Assembly (NCBI GenBank): GCA_037157565.1
Contig: JAZHRO010000024.1
Span: 13,212,501 to 13,276,500 of the forward strand
Length of the DNA stretch: 64,000 nt
Direction of reading: 5' to 3'
Origin: Thalassia testudinum
Taxonomy: Eukaryota; Streptophyta; Magnoliopsida; Alismatales; Hydrocharitaceae
Shown: positions 12,122-24,976 of the stretch, one piece after another
How positions within the stretch are numbered: the stretch's first letter is position 1
Layout: every line of letters begins with the position of its first letter
Position numbers and translations under genes: made by a program
The notes under the pieces: generated by a model
Told to the model about the DNA's origin: nothing
What the model saw: only the letters and a program-made list of their open reading frames with translations
Databases searched by the model: none

Positions 12122-12805
12122 AGAGCGTGCATGTCCAGAAAAAAAGCTCGTCCGTGTCTCAGTTGACCAAGGAAATCTGTATCTTGCAACAAAGCAGTCT
12201 CCCCAATAGCGAGTACCATGGGTTGCTTACTTTCAAGTAAGAGCACTAGGATTATTACAAAAATAAAACATCAATAGGTACTGCAAAATTAAAAGTTGTA
12301 CAAGGATAGAAAGTGGAAGGTTCATATTTTTACTTTCCAGTAAGGATTGATCTCAGAATTTGAAGGAATCGGAAGCTGAATCGTTAATTCATCTAAAATC
12401 TAGAAATGTTGAGGAAGTATATGAGGGTGCTTGCTAGGGGGAGGAGGGCAGAGGTGAATATTGTAGATATAAAATGATAGAGATGTAAAATATAACTGAA
12501 AAAATCACCACAAATGCACAATAATTTTTAAGTGGAAAACCCCTTGGACAAACACAACCACCAAAGTCACCCCAACTTAAGATCTCTCCAATTAGTCAAG
12601 CCAACCCAATCAACTAAAACCACACCAATTCAAACAAGGTTGATGTAACCCCTCTCTGGTCCCTACCAAAGGGAATTTTCTCTCTCCCTTTTTGGGGAAA
12701 AGAAGGAAATCCAACAAACCATGTACCCGACATAACAGTATAACGAGAAAAGGAAACAATAAAAATCCTAGAGATACTCAAGTGATGCAATGCAAATATG
12801 CAAGC
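12122..12805. other. Intronic stretch, possible older LTR interrupted by the Copia element
   Basis: The 12480-12805 part ends with sequence of the kind found next to primer sites (AAGTGGAAAACCCC), so it may be part of an older LTR element. No pair or gene was found. Confidence 0.3.
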
Positions 12806-12810
12806 TATAT

Positions 12811-15800
12811 AGTTGAACAAAAGAGTCTTTCTTATTTTACCAAATCATCCCTACACCTTTATATATAAGGAGAGATGAGGAAAAAATAACATAAGTCTGG
12901 TAAGAAAAATAGAAATAACAAATAGCCTCTCACACAACAAAACGTAACTCAACACTCCCCTTCAAGCTAAAGCATATATATCCATCATGCTCAACTCGTT
13001 TCTACACTTCTCAAACTAAGGGCGAGGCAGCGGCTTGATGAACACATCAGCAATCTGGTCAGTGGAGGCAAGGCACGTAGTACGAAGTAGACCCTGTTGA
13101 ATCAAGCTCCTGGTATAGTAACAGTCTACTTTCACATATTTCATCCTCTCATGAAATATGAGATTGTTAACAATATAAGTCGCAGCCTGATTGTCACAGT
13201 GCATCTCCATAGGCTCCTGAATATCAACATGAAGATCTTGTAGCAAAGATCTGATCCATATCATCCCAGCTGCAGTATGTGTCATGACCCTGTATTCTGA
13301 CTTAGTACTAAAGCGTGAAACACTCTGTTTCTTGCTCCTCCTGGTCACTAAGTTCCCAGCAACAAATGTACATAAACCAGTAATAGACCGCCTATCTCCA
13401 ACATCTCCTGCATAATCTGCATCAGAGTAGGCAACTACAGACATAAGAGCCTTGTTCTTCTGAAATAAAATGCCTCTACCTGGACATCCCTTGATGTACC
13501 TCAACACCTGCATAACAGCCTGCCAGTGAACATCAGTGTGCTTGTCTAAGAACTAACTTAGCTTACTCACTGCAATACTGATGTCTGGCCTAGTGATGGT
13601 CAAATACAATAGCTTCCCAACCAGCTGTCGATAGGCCTTGTTGTCCTTCAGCTTCATTGTATCATCAAATAGATGAACTTTAGGATCCATAGGAATATTG
13701 ACTTCCTTAGATCCCAGCAGGCCTGTCACCTGAAGAATATTAAGTGCATACTTCCTCTGAGACACCATTATGCCTTGCTTGCTCGTGGCAATCTCAATGC
13801 CCAGAAAATATCACAGCTTCCCAAGGTCCTTCAGGACAAACTGGCGTGCCAAATAGTCGTTCACCTGAGTAATGTCATCTGCATCATCACTTGTAAGGAT
13901 AAGTTCATCAATATATACTAATAAAGCTACAGTGCTATTATTGGTCTTCCTGACAAGAAGGGATGATCATAAGATCTCTACATCCCAATAATAGATAGGG
14001 CCTCAGACAGACGTTGAAACTAGGCTCGGGGGTCCTACTTAAGGCCATAAATGGCCTTACGAAGCCTACACATGCACTCCCCCTAAACCTCAAAACCAAG
14101 TGGCTGCTACATGTAGATCTCATCCTCCAAGTCTCCATATAGAAAGGCATTTTTGACATCCAACTGGTATAGATGTTGTCCATAATGAGCTACAACAGAA
14201 ACAAGTATGCGGACCGTGGAAAGCCGTGCCACTGGAGAAAAAGTGTCAAAGAAATCCATCCCATATGTCTACATAAATCTTTTGGCCACAAAGCGAGCCT
14301 TATATCGAGAAATAGATCCATCAGGGTTGTATTTCAGGGCAAAGACCCATCTGACCCCAACTAGCTACGTGCCAGAAGGAAGAGAAGACAGCTCCCAAGT
14401 GCCTCTATCAGTAAGAGCAGACATCTCTTCTATAACTGCCTTTCAGTGTAGATATAGTAGAGCCTGCTAGTAGGAGGTAGGGATCTCAACACTAGAGACT
14501 GCAGTTGTGAATGCATGAAACTCTGATCCTAGAGAACTTGCAGAAACAACACTGCCAGCAACACAATACTGTGTACAAGACCATGGAGCCTTCCTGACAG
14601 CAATGGGAATGTCCTCATCTGTGAGCATAGAAAGAGACCCTGAAGACATCAGCAAAAAAATCGTCAATACCCTGAACACATATCTGAATGGAAGAGGACG
14701 ATGGTGGCTCAGTAGGGACTGAAGGGGAGGGGGGGTGTATCTTCTCTCTGTAAGTGACTAAAAGCTGATATGTAACACCCTTAAATGTCTTCTCATTTGG
14801 TGGTACAGGTCTGAATGTGCCTACAGTCTGATCTGTAGTAGATACATTATTACTCTGAGAAAAATCCTCCATGGCTGTAGGAGGTACAGGCATAGGAGCA
14901 GCCATCTCCACCTCTCTCAACTAATGACCTGAGATAATAAAATAAGGAATAGACGCATGAAAAGTCATATCCGCACTCACATAGTACCTCTGATGTATGG
15001 GATCAGAACACCTGTATTTCTTCTACGTGCGCAAGTACCCCAAAAATATGCACTTGACCGCCCTTGGAGCCAATTTGTCACGACCAGACCCAAAGAGATG
15101 TACAAATGCGACAGCCAAAAGTCTTTGGCGGCACAAGAAACAAGTTTATGACAGGATATAATATACTCCATGGATTTGCTCATGTAACACAAAGGAAGCT
15201 TGTTAATAAGATAACATGCAATAAGAACATATCCCTACTAATCATTCGAAACACGATTCTGAATAAGTAAAGCTCTAGCTGTATCCAGAATATGACGATG
15301 TTTTCACTCGGCAATCCCATCCTACTACAAGTGAGGACATGATGTTTGATGCACAATACCTATTAATCCATACAAACCAGCCAATTTCTTTGTATAGAAT
15401 TCTAATGCATTATCTATTCTGATTTTCTTAATGCACAAACCAAACTGATTTTTCACAGACATCACAAATTGTTGAATCAGAAACCAACTTCAGATTATTC
15501 CCCATCAAAAAGGCCTATGATAAGCGTGAAAAATCATCCACAAATAACAGAGAACATCTAAAATTCTGACGATCTGCCACACGACTAGGACCCCAGACAT
15601 CACAATGCAGCAAATCAAAATAGGAAGAACTGGTAGACTGGCTAGATGCTGGAAAGCTAGCACGGTGATGCTTTCCCAGCTGACAAGCATCGCATTGAAT
15701 CTTCATGGTAGGAGACAAGTGAGGGATGATACGACTTAGCTTGTCCAGTGAAGGGTGACCTAGTTGTCTGTGCCACTACAAGGCACTCCCCGCAGTAGTC

Positions 15801-17907
15801 GTCTAACAGGCTGCACCACCAATCGTCCTCCCAGTCATGCGGTCCTGAAACATGCATCCAACAGCGTCAAAAATAGCAAGACAATTCAATTTCCTAGTAG
15901 TATAACTAACAGATAGCAGTTGCATTGTCATGTTAGGCACATAATATACATCAGCAAGATGCATGGAGGGTGTAGCAGATGCCCCTCCCTTACCACAGAT
16001 GAGGGCATGTCTACCATCTGCCAGCTATAATGAATGATCCTATGGTGTCTTCTGCAATTCCCTAAAGCACTGGAAATTTTCTGTCAAATGATCTGATGCA
16101 CCTAAATCAATCAATCATGACCCATTCGTATCTAATGCAGATGCATAGGCTGCAGCGCTAGAGGACTGAGGCTACTCATAGGTCAACTGCGCTAACCGCT
16201 GCACAACTGCATCATAATATGCCATTGCAAGTGACACTGCCTTAGTGGTCGCAACTCTAGACGCTGACACTAAAACTTGGTTGGCAACAGTTGGCCAGCC
16301 AAGTTTATTCCAACACTTGGCCTCAACATAGCCAAGTCTTCCACAGTAAGTGCAGGTAAGCTTCCCACGACCACGATCAGTTCGCCCCTTGCCTTTGCCA
16401 CAAAAGAAGCCACCTCGACCACCACGAGTGCTAATAGCTACATGAGCCAAAGATGGGTTGGTGATAACTGCATCAAAAGTAGGCTGAATCTACAACCTAC
16501 TCAGCCTCCTGTCAATTTCCTCAATAGAAGGAAGCTCGAAGAGAGTCAATCTAAGAGCGAGAGTAGAATAGTGATCACGCAACCCTGCAAGACACATGTG
16601 GGCTGCAAATTCCTTGTAATCCCTGCATGTAGCGGAAGTACACATCGGTCTACATGCATTATATTTCTACAATAGCCCCTTCATAGTGGAGTAGTATTGC
16701 GACAAACACATCTCCTTGAGATGGCAAAGATCATAGTGTATGAAACATTAGAGTTGAATTTAACTCATGTGAATAGGCAATCTTCAAGCCATCCCCACAT
16801 CTCTTTGGCAGAGGTGTAATATATAATTTCATCTCCAATCTAGGGAATAGCACTATTCAAGATCCAGGCTCTCACCATAGCATCATCCCGATTCCAAGCT
16901 GCATATTTTCCTATTTTCTGCTCCGGTGGTACTTTCATAAGCACATGCTTCTTCTCATAACCTTCCATAATGACAAGGTTTGAGACCAACGGAGGTAATT
17001 GGTCTCATCCAATTTCGTAATCGGAGCGAAGGGGCCCTTGTACACCCTACTTTCTATACTCTGTCCTAAAGACACCTCAGAAGCATCTAATGAGGCCATG
17101 CTAACTCCAGACAACAGATCTGAAATTCTAGATCAAACACCAAAAATCCAAGGAATACACACCCCGTAGTCCACAAGCAATATCTCCAAAAACTTCACTG
17201 GAGAGTACACACCCCAATAATCAAGTAATCAGGAGAATACACACCCCAAAAAACCATTAACAAAGGGGAATACACACCTCAAATCAGACCACAAGATCAA
17301 AGAGAGCCATACCACACATAGGAAGGTTCTTAATTCAGAACTTCATCCCACAATATGCTAGAACCTTCCTACAAAGTTCTTGGAGGCAAGGACCCCCCCT
17401 CACCAATGACCTGGACAGCAGCAAGGAGAGGAGGCAACGATGGCTAGCCACTGCAGCGACGAGGCGCACTACTACAGCATGCGCACCAACGCGCGTGACG
17501 TGCTACAGTAGCGTCAGGCCAAGGAGCAGCACCTTATGCGTGGGTGGCACACTACAGCAGTCGGTAGAGGGGTGGCAGTCTACTGCAGATGACGCGACAG
17601 CGAGCTATTGCAGGGGCGGCGATGGGCGGTGGTGGTGGTGCTGCTGTTGCGGCGAGGCGACACCGGCGTTGCCACCGACAGTGGTGGCGGTGGCGTCCAG
17701 CGGTGAGACCTGAGGTAGGGTTAGGGTTTCTTTGGTGATGTCCCCAACCTGGTGCTCTGATACCAAGTTAAATAAAAGAGTTTTTCTTATTTTACCAAGC
17801 CATCCTTACACCACTATATATAGAGAGAAGTGAGGGAAAAATAACATAAGTCCACAAGAAAATAGAAATAATAAATAGCCCCTCACACAACAAAACGTAA
17901 CTTAACA
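12811..17907 (-). mobile_element. Complete but decayed Ty1/Copia retrotransposon
   Basis: The 3' LTR is 12811-12954 and the 5' LTR 17766-17907 (144 and 142 bp, about 20 differences by eye, so an old insertion). Both begin TGTTRAGTTACG on the minus strand. The primer site TGGTATCAGAGC is at 17754-17765, directly next to the 5' LTR. A polypurine tract (TTGAAGGGGAG) lies at 12955-12965. The flanks are TATAT at 12806-12810 and 17908-17912, a matching five-base duplication. Length is 5,097 bp. Domain order is gag, zinc knuckle, integrase, reverse transcriptase, RNase H, the Copia order. Confidence 0.9.
13016..17099 (-). pseudogene. Copia gag-pol, multiply broken
   Basis: The start is the ATG at 17097-17099 (MASLDASEVSLGQSIES), followed by LDETNYLRWSQTLSLW, the Copia gag opening; a frameshift follows. 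The zinc knuckle near 16330 reads CTYCGRLGYVEAKC, with Tyr in place of the His. Integrase starts near 15750 with WHRQLGHPSLDKLSRI and CDACQLGKHHRAS, then DVWGPSRVADRQNFR. Reverse transcriptase covers about 14900-13560; the YVDD box at 13905-13916 reads YIDE, losing the second catalytic Asp. RNase H at 13513-13016 keeps YSDADYAGDVGDRRS and HCDNQAA. Stops and frameshifts are spread throughout. Confidence 0.88.
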
Positions 17908-17912
17908 TATAT

Positions 17913-19524
17913 AATTCAAGAACTTCACTTAGATGTAGAAATGAAGAGCAAGACCAAGGAAACAAAGTCCCCTCATGTTGCAAGAGTGATTGCGTTGGAG
18001 CATGAGGTGAAAGTAAGAGCATAAAGAGAGCGTAGTGCTTGGAATTCAAAATGGAAAGCTTAAAAGTATTGTGCCAATGTATGTCTGTAAAGAAGGGTCT
18101 ACTAGGGTATTTATTGGAAATTTTAGACTCTCTAGATAGCTTCAAGACGCTTGGCCATTAAGAGATACAAGTATAAAACTAGTTGCAAATGGCGAGTTAA
18201 AAGAAAAACACAAAAGTCATTCTAGTTAGATGTCTTATGAGGTGCATCACTCCACAAGAGCCATCAGACAGTATTCAAGTAGGGGCATCATTTGATATTG
18301 TAGCTATAAAGATCAACTGATTAGAAATGTAAGTCCTTGCCTAGACATTGATTGAAGGCACTTAAACTACCTGAGAAAAATGAGAACAGTTGGCACCTCG
18401 GCACAAAAGACAACTCTTGAAAGAAGCATCATTCGGCACATGGACACATGAAGGTTTGGGTAACAACAAATGAAACATCTAGTAAAAAATCAAGTTATTG
18501 AAATGTTAAAACTTTGTTGCAGGGTCGATTGATGGAGGTCAGATGCTGACTGATGAAGGGCAAAGTCAACTCCCAAAGTGGGGAGTAAACCAATGGTCCA
18601 ACAAGTCATTATTTGTAAAGATTAACTAATGATGCACAAGAATTCCAACAGCCATTAGATCAATGATCCATTGGGCCCTAAAGTGCACTAACTAGTCACC
18701 TCCCATTACTAGGTGCCAACTACTGGGTCACTTGATCAGTTGACAAAGTGAGGTGCTGGCTGACAAATAGGAGATTGTGTTTATCAAGAGAGAAAAGTTA
18801 AAGGGATCAATTGCCTAAGGTGTGGATTGGTCTGGGTTCAATCCTAAGCATCCATATTTCTAAGAAAAAACAAAGATAAAATTACAGCAATTAATTTTCG
18901 GCCTTCTTTTATGCACCAGACTTCAAATTTCACTAGGCTTCAATGTTGAGCTCTTGGCTTGGATTTGGCTCTCAACTCTTGAACTCTTCATGTTGAGTTC
19001 TTGGCTATGCCTAGATAGTTAATCGACCTTTGACAAACTTAATACAAACAAGGCATAGCATTATATATATCTCTATTTATTTTAAACTCACTTTATAAAT
19101 TATCTAGTTAGAAATTAGCAAAACTAGGTTAGCACCAACATATACTGCTCGGTTAAGGAAGATGAAGAGAAGCAATGTGCAAGGATTCCTAAAGTTAGTG
19201 ATACTAGAAACGATGGCAAAAGCGTTGAACACTCTGCTCTAGTAATTCGAGGAAAAAATTGATAGAATTATATATGCATAACGAGTTTCATATGAACATT
19301 ATAAAATTCAACACAGTGTGGATGGCTTTCCATTTTGCCCATTGCTTCATCTGAAGTAAGCAGTTGGCTATAACAGGGACTTTCTCCTCCTTTGGGGGAG
19401 GTGGTGTGGGGTGGGGTGGGGGGAGTGTTGCATCCCTGTGTGCGGACTTAAGAAAGAATAACATTCATCTCAAACTATGTCATCAAAGCTATGTAGTTGA
19501 TTTTTCCTGTTATTCTTTTTCTTG
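17913..19524. other. Intronic stretch without recognised gene
   Basis: Nothing codes recognisably here. Low-complexity phrases near 18700 resemble LTR-type sequence, but no pair was found. Confidence 0.35.
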
Positions 19525-19529
19525 TTTTA

Positions 19530-21627
19530 TGTTGGAGTGCACGTGGGACATATGGAGATCACATAGATCTCCTCCAAGGAGTCCACGAGATCTCCAAGAT
19601 CCTTGCCTTTGTTTAGTTGTTTGCTTTGTCGGCAAGTTTTAATATTTCATGTTAGTGAAGTTTAGTGTTTTAGGAAAGTCTTTATTTATTTAATTAAGAA
19701 TTTTAATAAGTTTAGGATTTATTTTCCTATTTACTCTTTGTAGTCATTGGGATTGGTTCTCCTTATATAAAGACCAATGCCTCCTTTTATGCTTTGAGTT
19801 CCAATAATAAAAACCCCTCCCTCTACCATGAACTCCTCTCTTTCTCCCTTCACACATGCACTCCTCTTCCTCCTTATCGTGCTCCGTCACATGGTATCCA
19901 AGCAAGCAAACCTAAGTGCCTAGCCTATTGCGTGACAGTGAGATCCACATAGGGATCTACTGTGTGTGGGAACCTAGTTCCACGCATGGAAGGAGTAGCA
20001 TTGGGCTTCTACACCCCTTGTGCATCGTCATCGACGTTCATGTAGGAGAGGGCGACATGTCTCCTATTTCCTTTGCGTAAGTCACCCAACGTGATTGGGG
20101 CCTCTCACGTGTGCTCCGTGATTTTTTATTAGGCCATCTCGATTTTCTCACCAGGTCTGCGCATAGATATCTCTACATGTGACTATGGTAGACGCAACTC
20201 GATTGTTACTTCTAAGGCAAAGATCACCGCCTTCGTGCTTGTTCAAGGCATCACCATCAAGTTAAATGGTGCCTGGAACAATATCCTATGGGCACGTGCC
20301 TTCAAGATCTTTGTTGGTAGGCAAGAGAAACATCGCATTCTCACCAACAAGGCTCCAGACGTGCATGAAGGGAATAAATACAAGACATGGGAGAAAGAAA
20401 AATTTTGATAATGAACTAGTTGATGAGCAACATCAACCACTCCATTGTCGCAGGCATGCTCCGCAAGGATATATCAAAAGACATTTGGGATATGATGGAA
20501 AAGCGCTTCTCCTAGAAGACTAGCAGCGCCAGCCTTACTGCCATCTACTGGCGTATCCGGAACAAATTAGGGGATATGCCCCTTAATAAGTATTTCACTA
20601 CACTTGAAGGACTATTTAAGGAGCTTGGTGTTTATCAACCTGCTTGTGACAAGCAAAGCGTCATTCGCTCTCAGTGGCAGGCCTACAAATTCATAAGGGG
20701 TCTATCCCCTAGGTATCAATTTGCTTGCGATTAGATTCTTGCTTCTGATGAGGGATTCGACTTAGAGACCATCTATAATCATCTCCAAAAGATCGAGGTG
20801 GACAAACCTCCCGTTTCTACACCAACTCCTGCAAAGTCTTTGGTGCTTGCCACGACTGGTTGCGGCCCTAAATGTAGCTGAGGAAGAGGCCATAGTCATG
20901 GTAGGACTTCTCCACCTTGCGCCCACTACAACCGAACAAATCATCTATCCCATAAGTGTTGGGACAAGTTCAGATGCCTAGCATGGACAAATGAATCAAC
21001 TCCAACTTAGGAAGAGTAACCCTTTATACTCATTCAACTGCAATGCCTGCAATCCTTATTACAGACTGAAGAAACTTGCTACGTTTGCTACTGTGGCGGC
21101 TACAACTAAAGTTGCCAAGGTTCTCTGTGCTACATCAACCTTTTGTGGCCCAACGACTAAAGCTCTAGGTTGTGTCCTCCAAGAGGAGGATGAACAGTGG
21201 AGGGCAACTAAGCCCCACTGTAATCTACTGCAAGTTGAAAGGCCTCCAAGGACACCAACTACGAGGTGTGTGTTGGAGTCCATGTAGGACATATGGAGAT
21301 CACATGGATCTCCTCCAAGGAGTTCACGAGATCTCGAAGATCTTTGCCTTGGTTGTTTGCTTTTTTGGCAAGTTCTGATATTTCTTATCAGTCAAGTTTT
21401 GTGCTTTAGGAAAGTCTTCATTTAGTTAATTAAGAATTGTCATAGGTTCAGGGTTTCTTTTCCTCTTTACCATTTGTAGTCATGGGGATTGGTTCTCTTT
21501 ATATAGAGACCAACACCTACTTTTATGTTTTGAGTTCTAATAATAAAATCTCTCCCTCTATCATGAACTCCTCTCTCTTTCTCCCATTATGTGTGCACTT
21601 ATCTTCCTCCTTGCTATGTCTGTCACA
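19530..21627 (+). mobile_element. Gag-only LTR retrotransposon, family G1
   Basis: The LTRs are 19530-19891 and 21271-21627, beginning TGTTGGAGT and ending GTCACA. Each has a TATATA(A/G)AGACC box. The primer site TGGTATCCAAGC is at 19892-19903. The five-base duplication TTTTA is at 19525-19529 and 21628-21632. The internal region is only about 1.4 kb and holds a broken gag and no pol, so the element would have relied on another element for transposition. Confidence 0.85.
20200..20990 (+). pseudogene. Gag of G1 element, broken
   Basis: The reading KITAFVLVQGITIKLNGAW is followed by NNILWARAFKIFVGRQEK (near 20296), typical of the UBN2-type Copia gag. A frameshift follows near 20405; then MNWLMSNINHSIVAGMLRKD, IYWRIRNKLGDMPLNKYFTT, and a gag-like block LETIYNHLQKIEV. 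The zinc knuckle at 20918-20959 reads CAHYNRTNHLSHKC, with Tyr replacing the second Cys. Several in-frame stops are present. Confidence 0.75.
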
Positions 21628-21639
21628 TTTTAGTTTCAA

Positions 21640-22480
21640 ATGGCACCAAAAATATGATCAACTTGTGTTTGTTGTGAGGTTTGGTGCATCAGCCTTTTTT
21701 TTTAAAGGAAGGTGGATCACCCTAATGATCATGATTTTGCTCAACATTGGATTCACATGATTGGACCCCCAAATATCAAGGTGAAGTAACTAGAACATCA
21801 TCTCCAAGCTTTGACGCTATCAATTTTAAAAGGAGCTCCTGTGGTGCTTGCCCAACTAGCAAACCTCGTAGTAAAATGTGGCAATTGGTGGAATCTATGG
21901 TAACGCAATCGAAGCTTAGATAGCAAGAGATGATCAAATTAGAGATGCCATAAATAACTAGAAGCTTCCCAATGGGAGTGAGACAAGACCTGCATATTGT
22001 GACTAAAGAAGATAAGACACCCTCTTCTTTACGACCACAGCTAATCACTCATCTTATTAATATATCTTGAAAGGTAAGAGACACAAGATCAAACACTGCC
22101 TTGCAATTCAATTCTTTAGTATTTTACGGAGAGTAAGCTCAAGGAAAAATCTAATGCAAGGACATTTTCCAATCATATGTGTGGATCTACGTGTGGCCCT
22201 TACCAATAATGAGGGAATGCCTCCCATCTGTTACCAATATGGTTCTGCCTAATATAACCAATCTAAGTATGGAGAACTATCTAGCATCTCCACAGATATG
22301 TCATAATGCACCTGAGTCAACCAGCCAATCTGTGTTTATTTTCAACCGACATGCAATGCCCGCATGGGATGTACTATACTAACCAAGTCTCTACATCAAA
22401 CTGTCATACTCTATCCAAGGGATGTTGATTGTCTCATGCACCACATGTGCAACAATTAATATTTCATAAGATAGGCAATG
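21640..22480 (-). pseudogene. Copia protease / pre-integrase remnant
   Basis: The minus-strand reading at 22307-22370 gives TDWLVDSGAL and then HICGDAR, the Copia aspartic protease site (DSGA at 22307-22321) and its usual H.TG followers. The following 500 bp has scattered blocks such as FQDILIR and VISCGRKEEGVL, resembling the region leading into GAG_pre-integrase. Stops are frequent. No LTR was linked to it. Confidence 0.55.
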
Positions 22481-22820
22481 GAGTCATTGTTAGCCACATC
22501 CACCCCCACAAGTGGATGGATAAATGCCCCTAAACTTTACCTGAGAGTCAATTGTGGTAAAATGTATGCTCTCGAAAACTTCCAAACTTATGTGCTCCAA
22601 TTCAATGATGGTATCTCTTTCACCAAATCTTTTGACGACATAATCAATCTTGTCGAACCTTACAAGTGAGCCGAGATGGGTTTCTTGAACTCCCCATGAT
22701 CCCTCATTCCTTGGATTAGAGTCTACAATCTTAGAACCTTTTCTTTTTTTCACCCAAATCGGAGTCCCACAAAGTCCAATACATCTCACAAAGATATGCA
22801 CCACTCTAGCAACAAAAGAA

Positions 22821-23720
22821 CTTTTTTTTCTAAAAGAGGAAGGATGGTTATCCAGTTGATAACCACCCAAATTTAATTAATCAGGCCCACAAATAAATGC
22901 GACCAAAAAATTACAATGAATTCTCCCAAAGATGCATCATATAAGAAATAATAGAAATGAAATTCCCAAGATAGGGAAGCAACCCCTAAAGATAGTCGCG
23001 TTCCCTCTAAGCCAAATGCCCAAAAGGACCGCCAAAGCCTTGGTTTCTCCTTCTTAGACTAGAAAGTATTCAATCCTTGCCAACCTCATTTCCTGAACAA
23101 GCCCCCGAAATCTCCTTGGCTAGAGTGTAAGATCCAGCTGATATTAAAGCAACTTGAAACTTGCATCAAGAGTAAACAAGCAAAAAATAGATGGTTGATG
23201 TACTCATCGTCTCCTCCACAAAGTGGATAACATCTCTCCACTTCCAACACCCATCTTGCTCTCCACATCCTTGTCATCAAACGTCTCCTAAGCAACCATG
23301 CGAAAATCTTGATCTTCAAAAGGCACGTCATCCAGATCTACCTGCACTCTCTAGTAAAATCAATGTCTACCACAGACCCCAAAACCCTCAACCTCTTGTA
23401 TGCCTCATGCACTAAGAAGTCACCCTCATCCCAAACGAATGAATCCACACCCCCCTCAATATGATAGCCCTCCAACTTACGAAGAAAAAGCTATAACAAA
23501 TCAGATGACTAATCCATAGACTGATGGTGCACATTTAGATCAAATCCAAACCGTAGCATAGAATGGAAAATCCCTAAGTCCAAAACCTTCAAAAAAAAAA
23601 AAAAAATCGCTGTATGGCCACCAAAAACCTCAAGACATGAGCAATAGCAACATCATAAGGGATTTGAGAGGTCACCAGCATCACAACTACTGCCTTGTGG
23701 TCACCGACAACCTTCCCATC
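22821..23720 (-). pseudogene. LINE 3' end with zf-RVT region and stem-loop
   Basis: The frame at 23086-23331 reads KIKIFAWLLRRRLMTRMWRA and then CYPLCGGDDEYINHLFFAC, the C-terminal zinc-binding pattern of L1 ORF2. A 3' UTR follows, then the stem-loop 22842-22868 (11-bp arms, one mismatch, 5-nt loop) and tail CTCTTTTAGAAAAAAAA. The 5' part is missing. Confidence 0.7.
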
Positions 23721-24544
23721 GATCAACGACAGTCCTACGACACCGTTGTTGGTTGGCAGTGGCCAATGAAGCTGCTGCTAATCAACGGTGAAGGTGTTTG
23801 TGGGAGTCGATTGTGAGTTAAAGGCTTTTCCTTGTGGGGCTTTGCACAAAAATCAAAGGACAAAAGAAACCCTAAAGATTTGTTTAATGGAGAAAAAAAA
23901 AAAGGAATAAGGAAGATCAAGAAGTTATAGAGCTTCAACTTAAGACCTCCTCTAATACCACGTTAAAATAAAAAGCTTAATCCTTTTTTTGTAGGGAGAG
24001 GCTAGGGGAAAATTACATGCAAGCCCTTAAAGAAAAGTAAAGTGCCAAAATCTAAGCAAAACAAGAAACAATAGACAACTAAGGCATATTTCTCAATAGT
24101 GAGCATAGGATAGAAGTGGTTTCCACCAACACATTCTTGATAGATAGTGTGCTTTCCTTCCTTCAAAAAAGCAAAAGATGAATACGATGCTTTCGAGGAA
24201 TTAAAATCATGCCGCTTATGAATGGTATCATTTGTCAGCCAAGGAATGACATTCAAGGGGGAAAAAGTAGTAGTGCAATGTGGATGACAAATTTAAGAGC
24301 ATTTACTTCACAAAAATATTAAGAATGTTTATGTTTCAACATGAAATTAGTAGCAAATTCAAATAACCATTCCATTTCTTCCAAATAAGCATATCATGCT
24401 TTCCACGGTTTGATTACCCTTCCACTAATGATACGATTGAGATTTCAACCTAAGGCCATAGGAAAATGATTCCCTCATATCTCTCGAAAGTATCACAGAG
24501 AGGGAACTCGGCATCCTAGGGGTAGTTGTATTGTGTGTGTGTGT
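23721..24544. other. Intronic stretch with a possible primer site
   Basis: At 23950-23961 the minus strand reads TGGTATTAGAGG, close to a tRNA-Met primer site, so an LTR may begin at 23962. No paired LTR or gene was found. The rest is unrecognised. Confidence 0.3.
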
Positions 24545-24976
24545 GTTTTCTTGAAATAGATGTATCAGGGTTCTGAGACTTGGTGACTAAGAAGTGGCAG
24601 AGGGTTCCCGTTTCTAGCTCTACGGTTCGCACGATGGTTGATAACATTCAGGTGGTTAGGCAAGCAATGATGGAGTTTGGAAAGGAAGTGAGGCATTGGA
24701 GGCCTTAGTAGAGTAAATAGGAAGCAAGAGTTGGGTGAGCTTGATACAGCAGGACAAAAGGAGAGGATTGAGATATAACACAAGATCAACGAAGAGGATT
24801 ACAAGAGAGAAATGGATTGAAGATAGAAGTCCAGATAGTTACAGCTCAGGAAGGGCAATTCCAACACGAAGTTCTTTCACCTGTTTGCGAGTGACAAAAG
24901 GAGGATGAACCTGATCACGTTGATCCATGTTGATGATATTACCCTATCTCAGAGGCAACAAATTTACAACGCCATT
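24545..24976 (+). pseudogene. Split LINE, part 1 (between endonuclease and RT)
   Basis: The reading LDTAGQKERIEI is followed by a stop-rich stretch and LRKGNSNTKFFHLFASDKRR, the L1 motif G..NTKFFH that precedes the reverse transcriptase. It ends with SQRQQIYNAI at 24976. The sequence continues at 29478 after removal of the LTR element at 24977-29477. Confidence 0.75.
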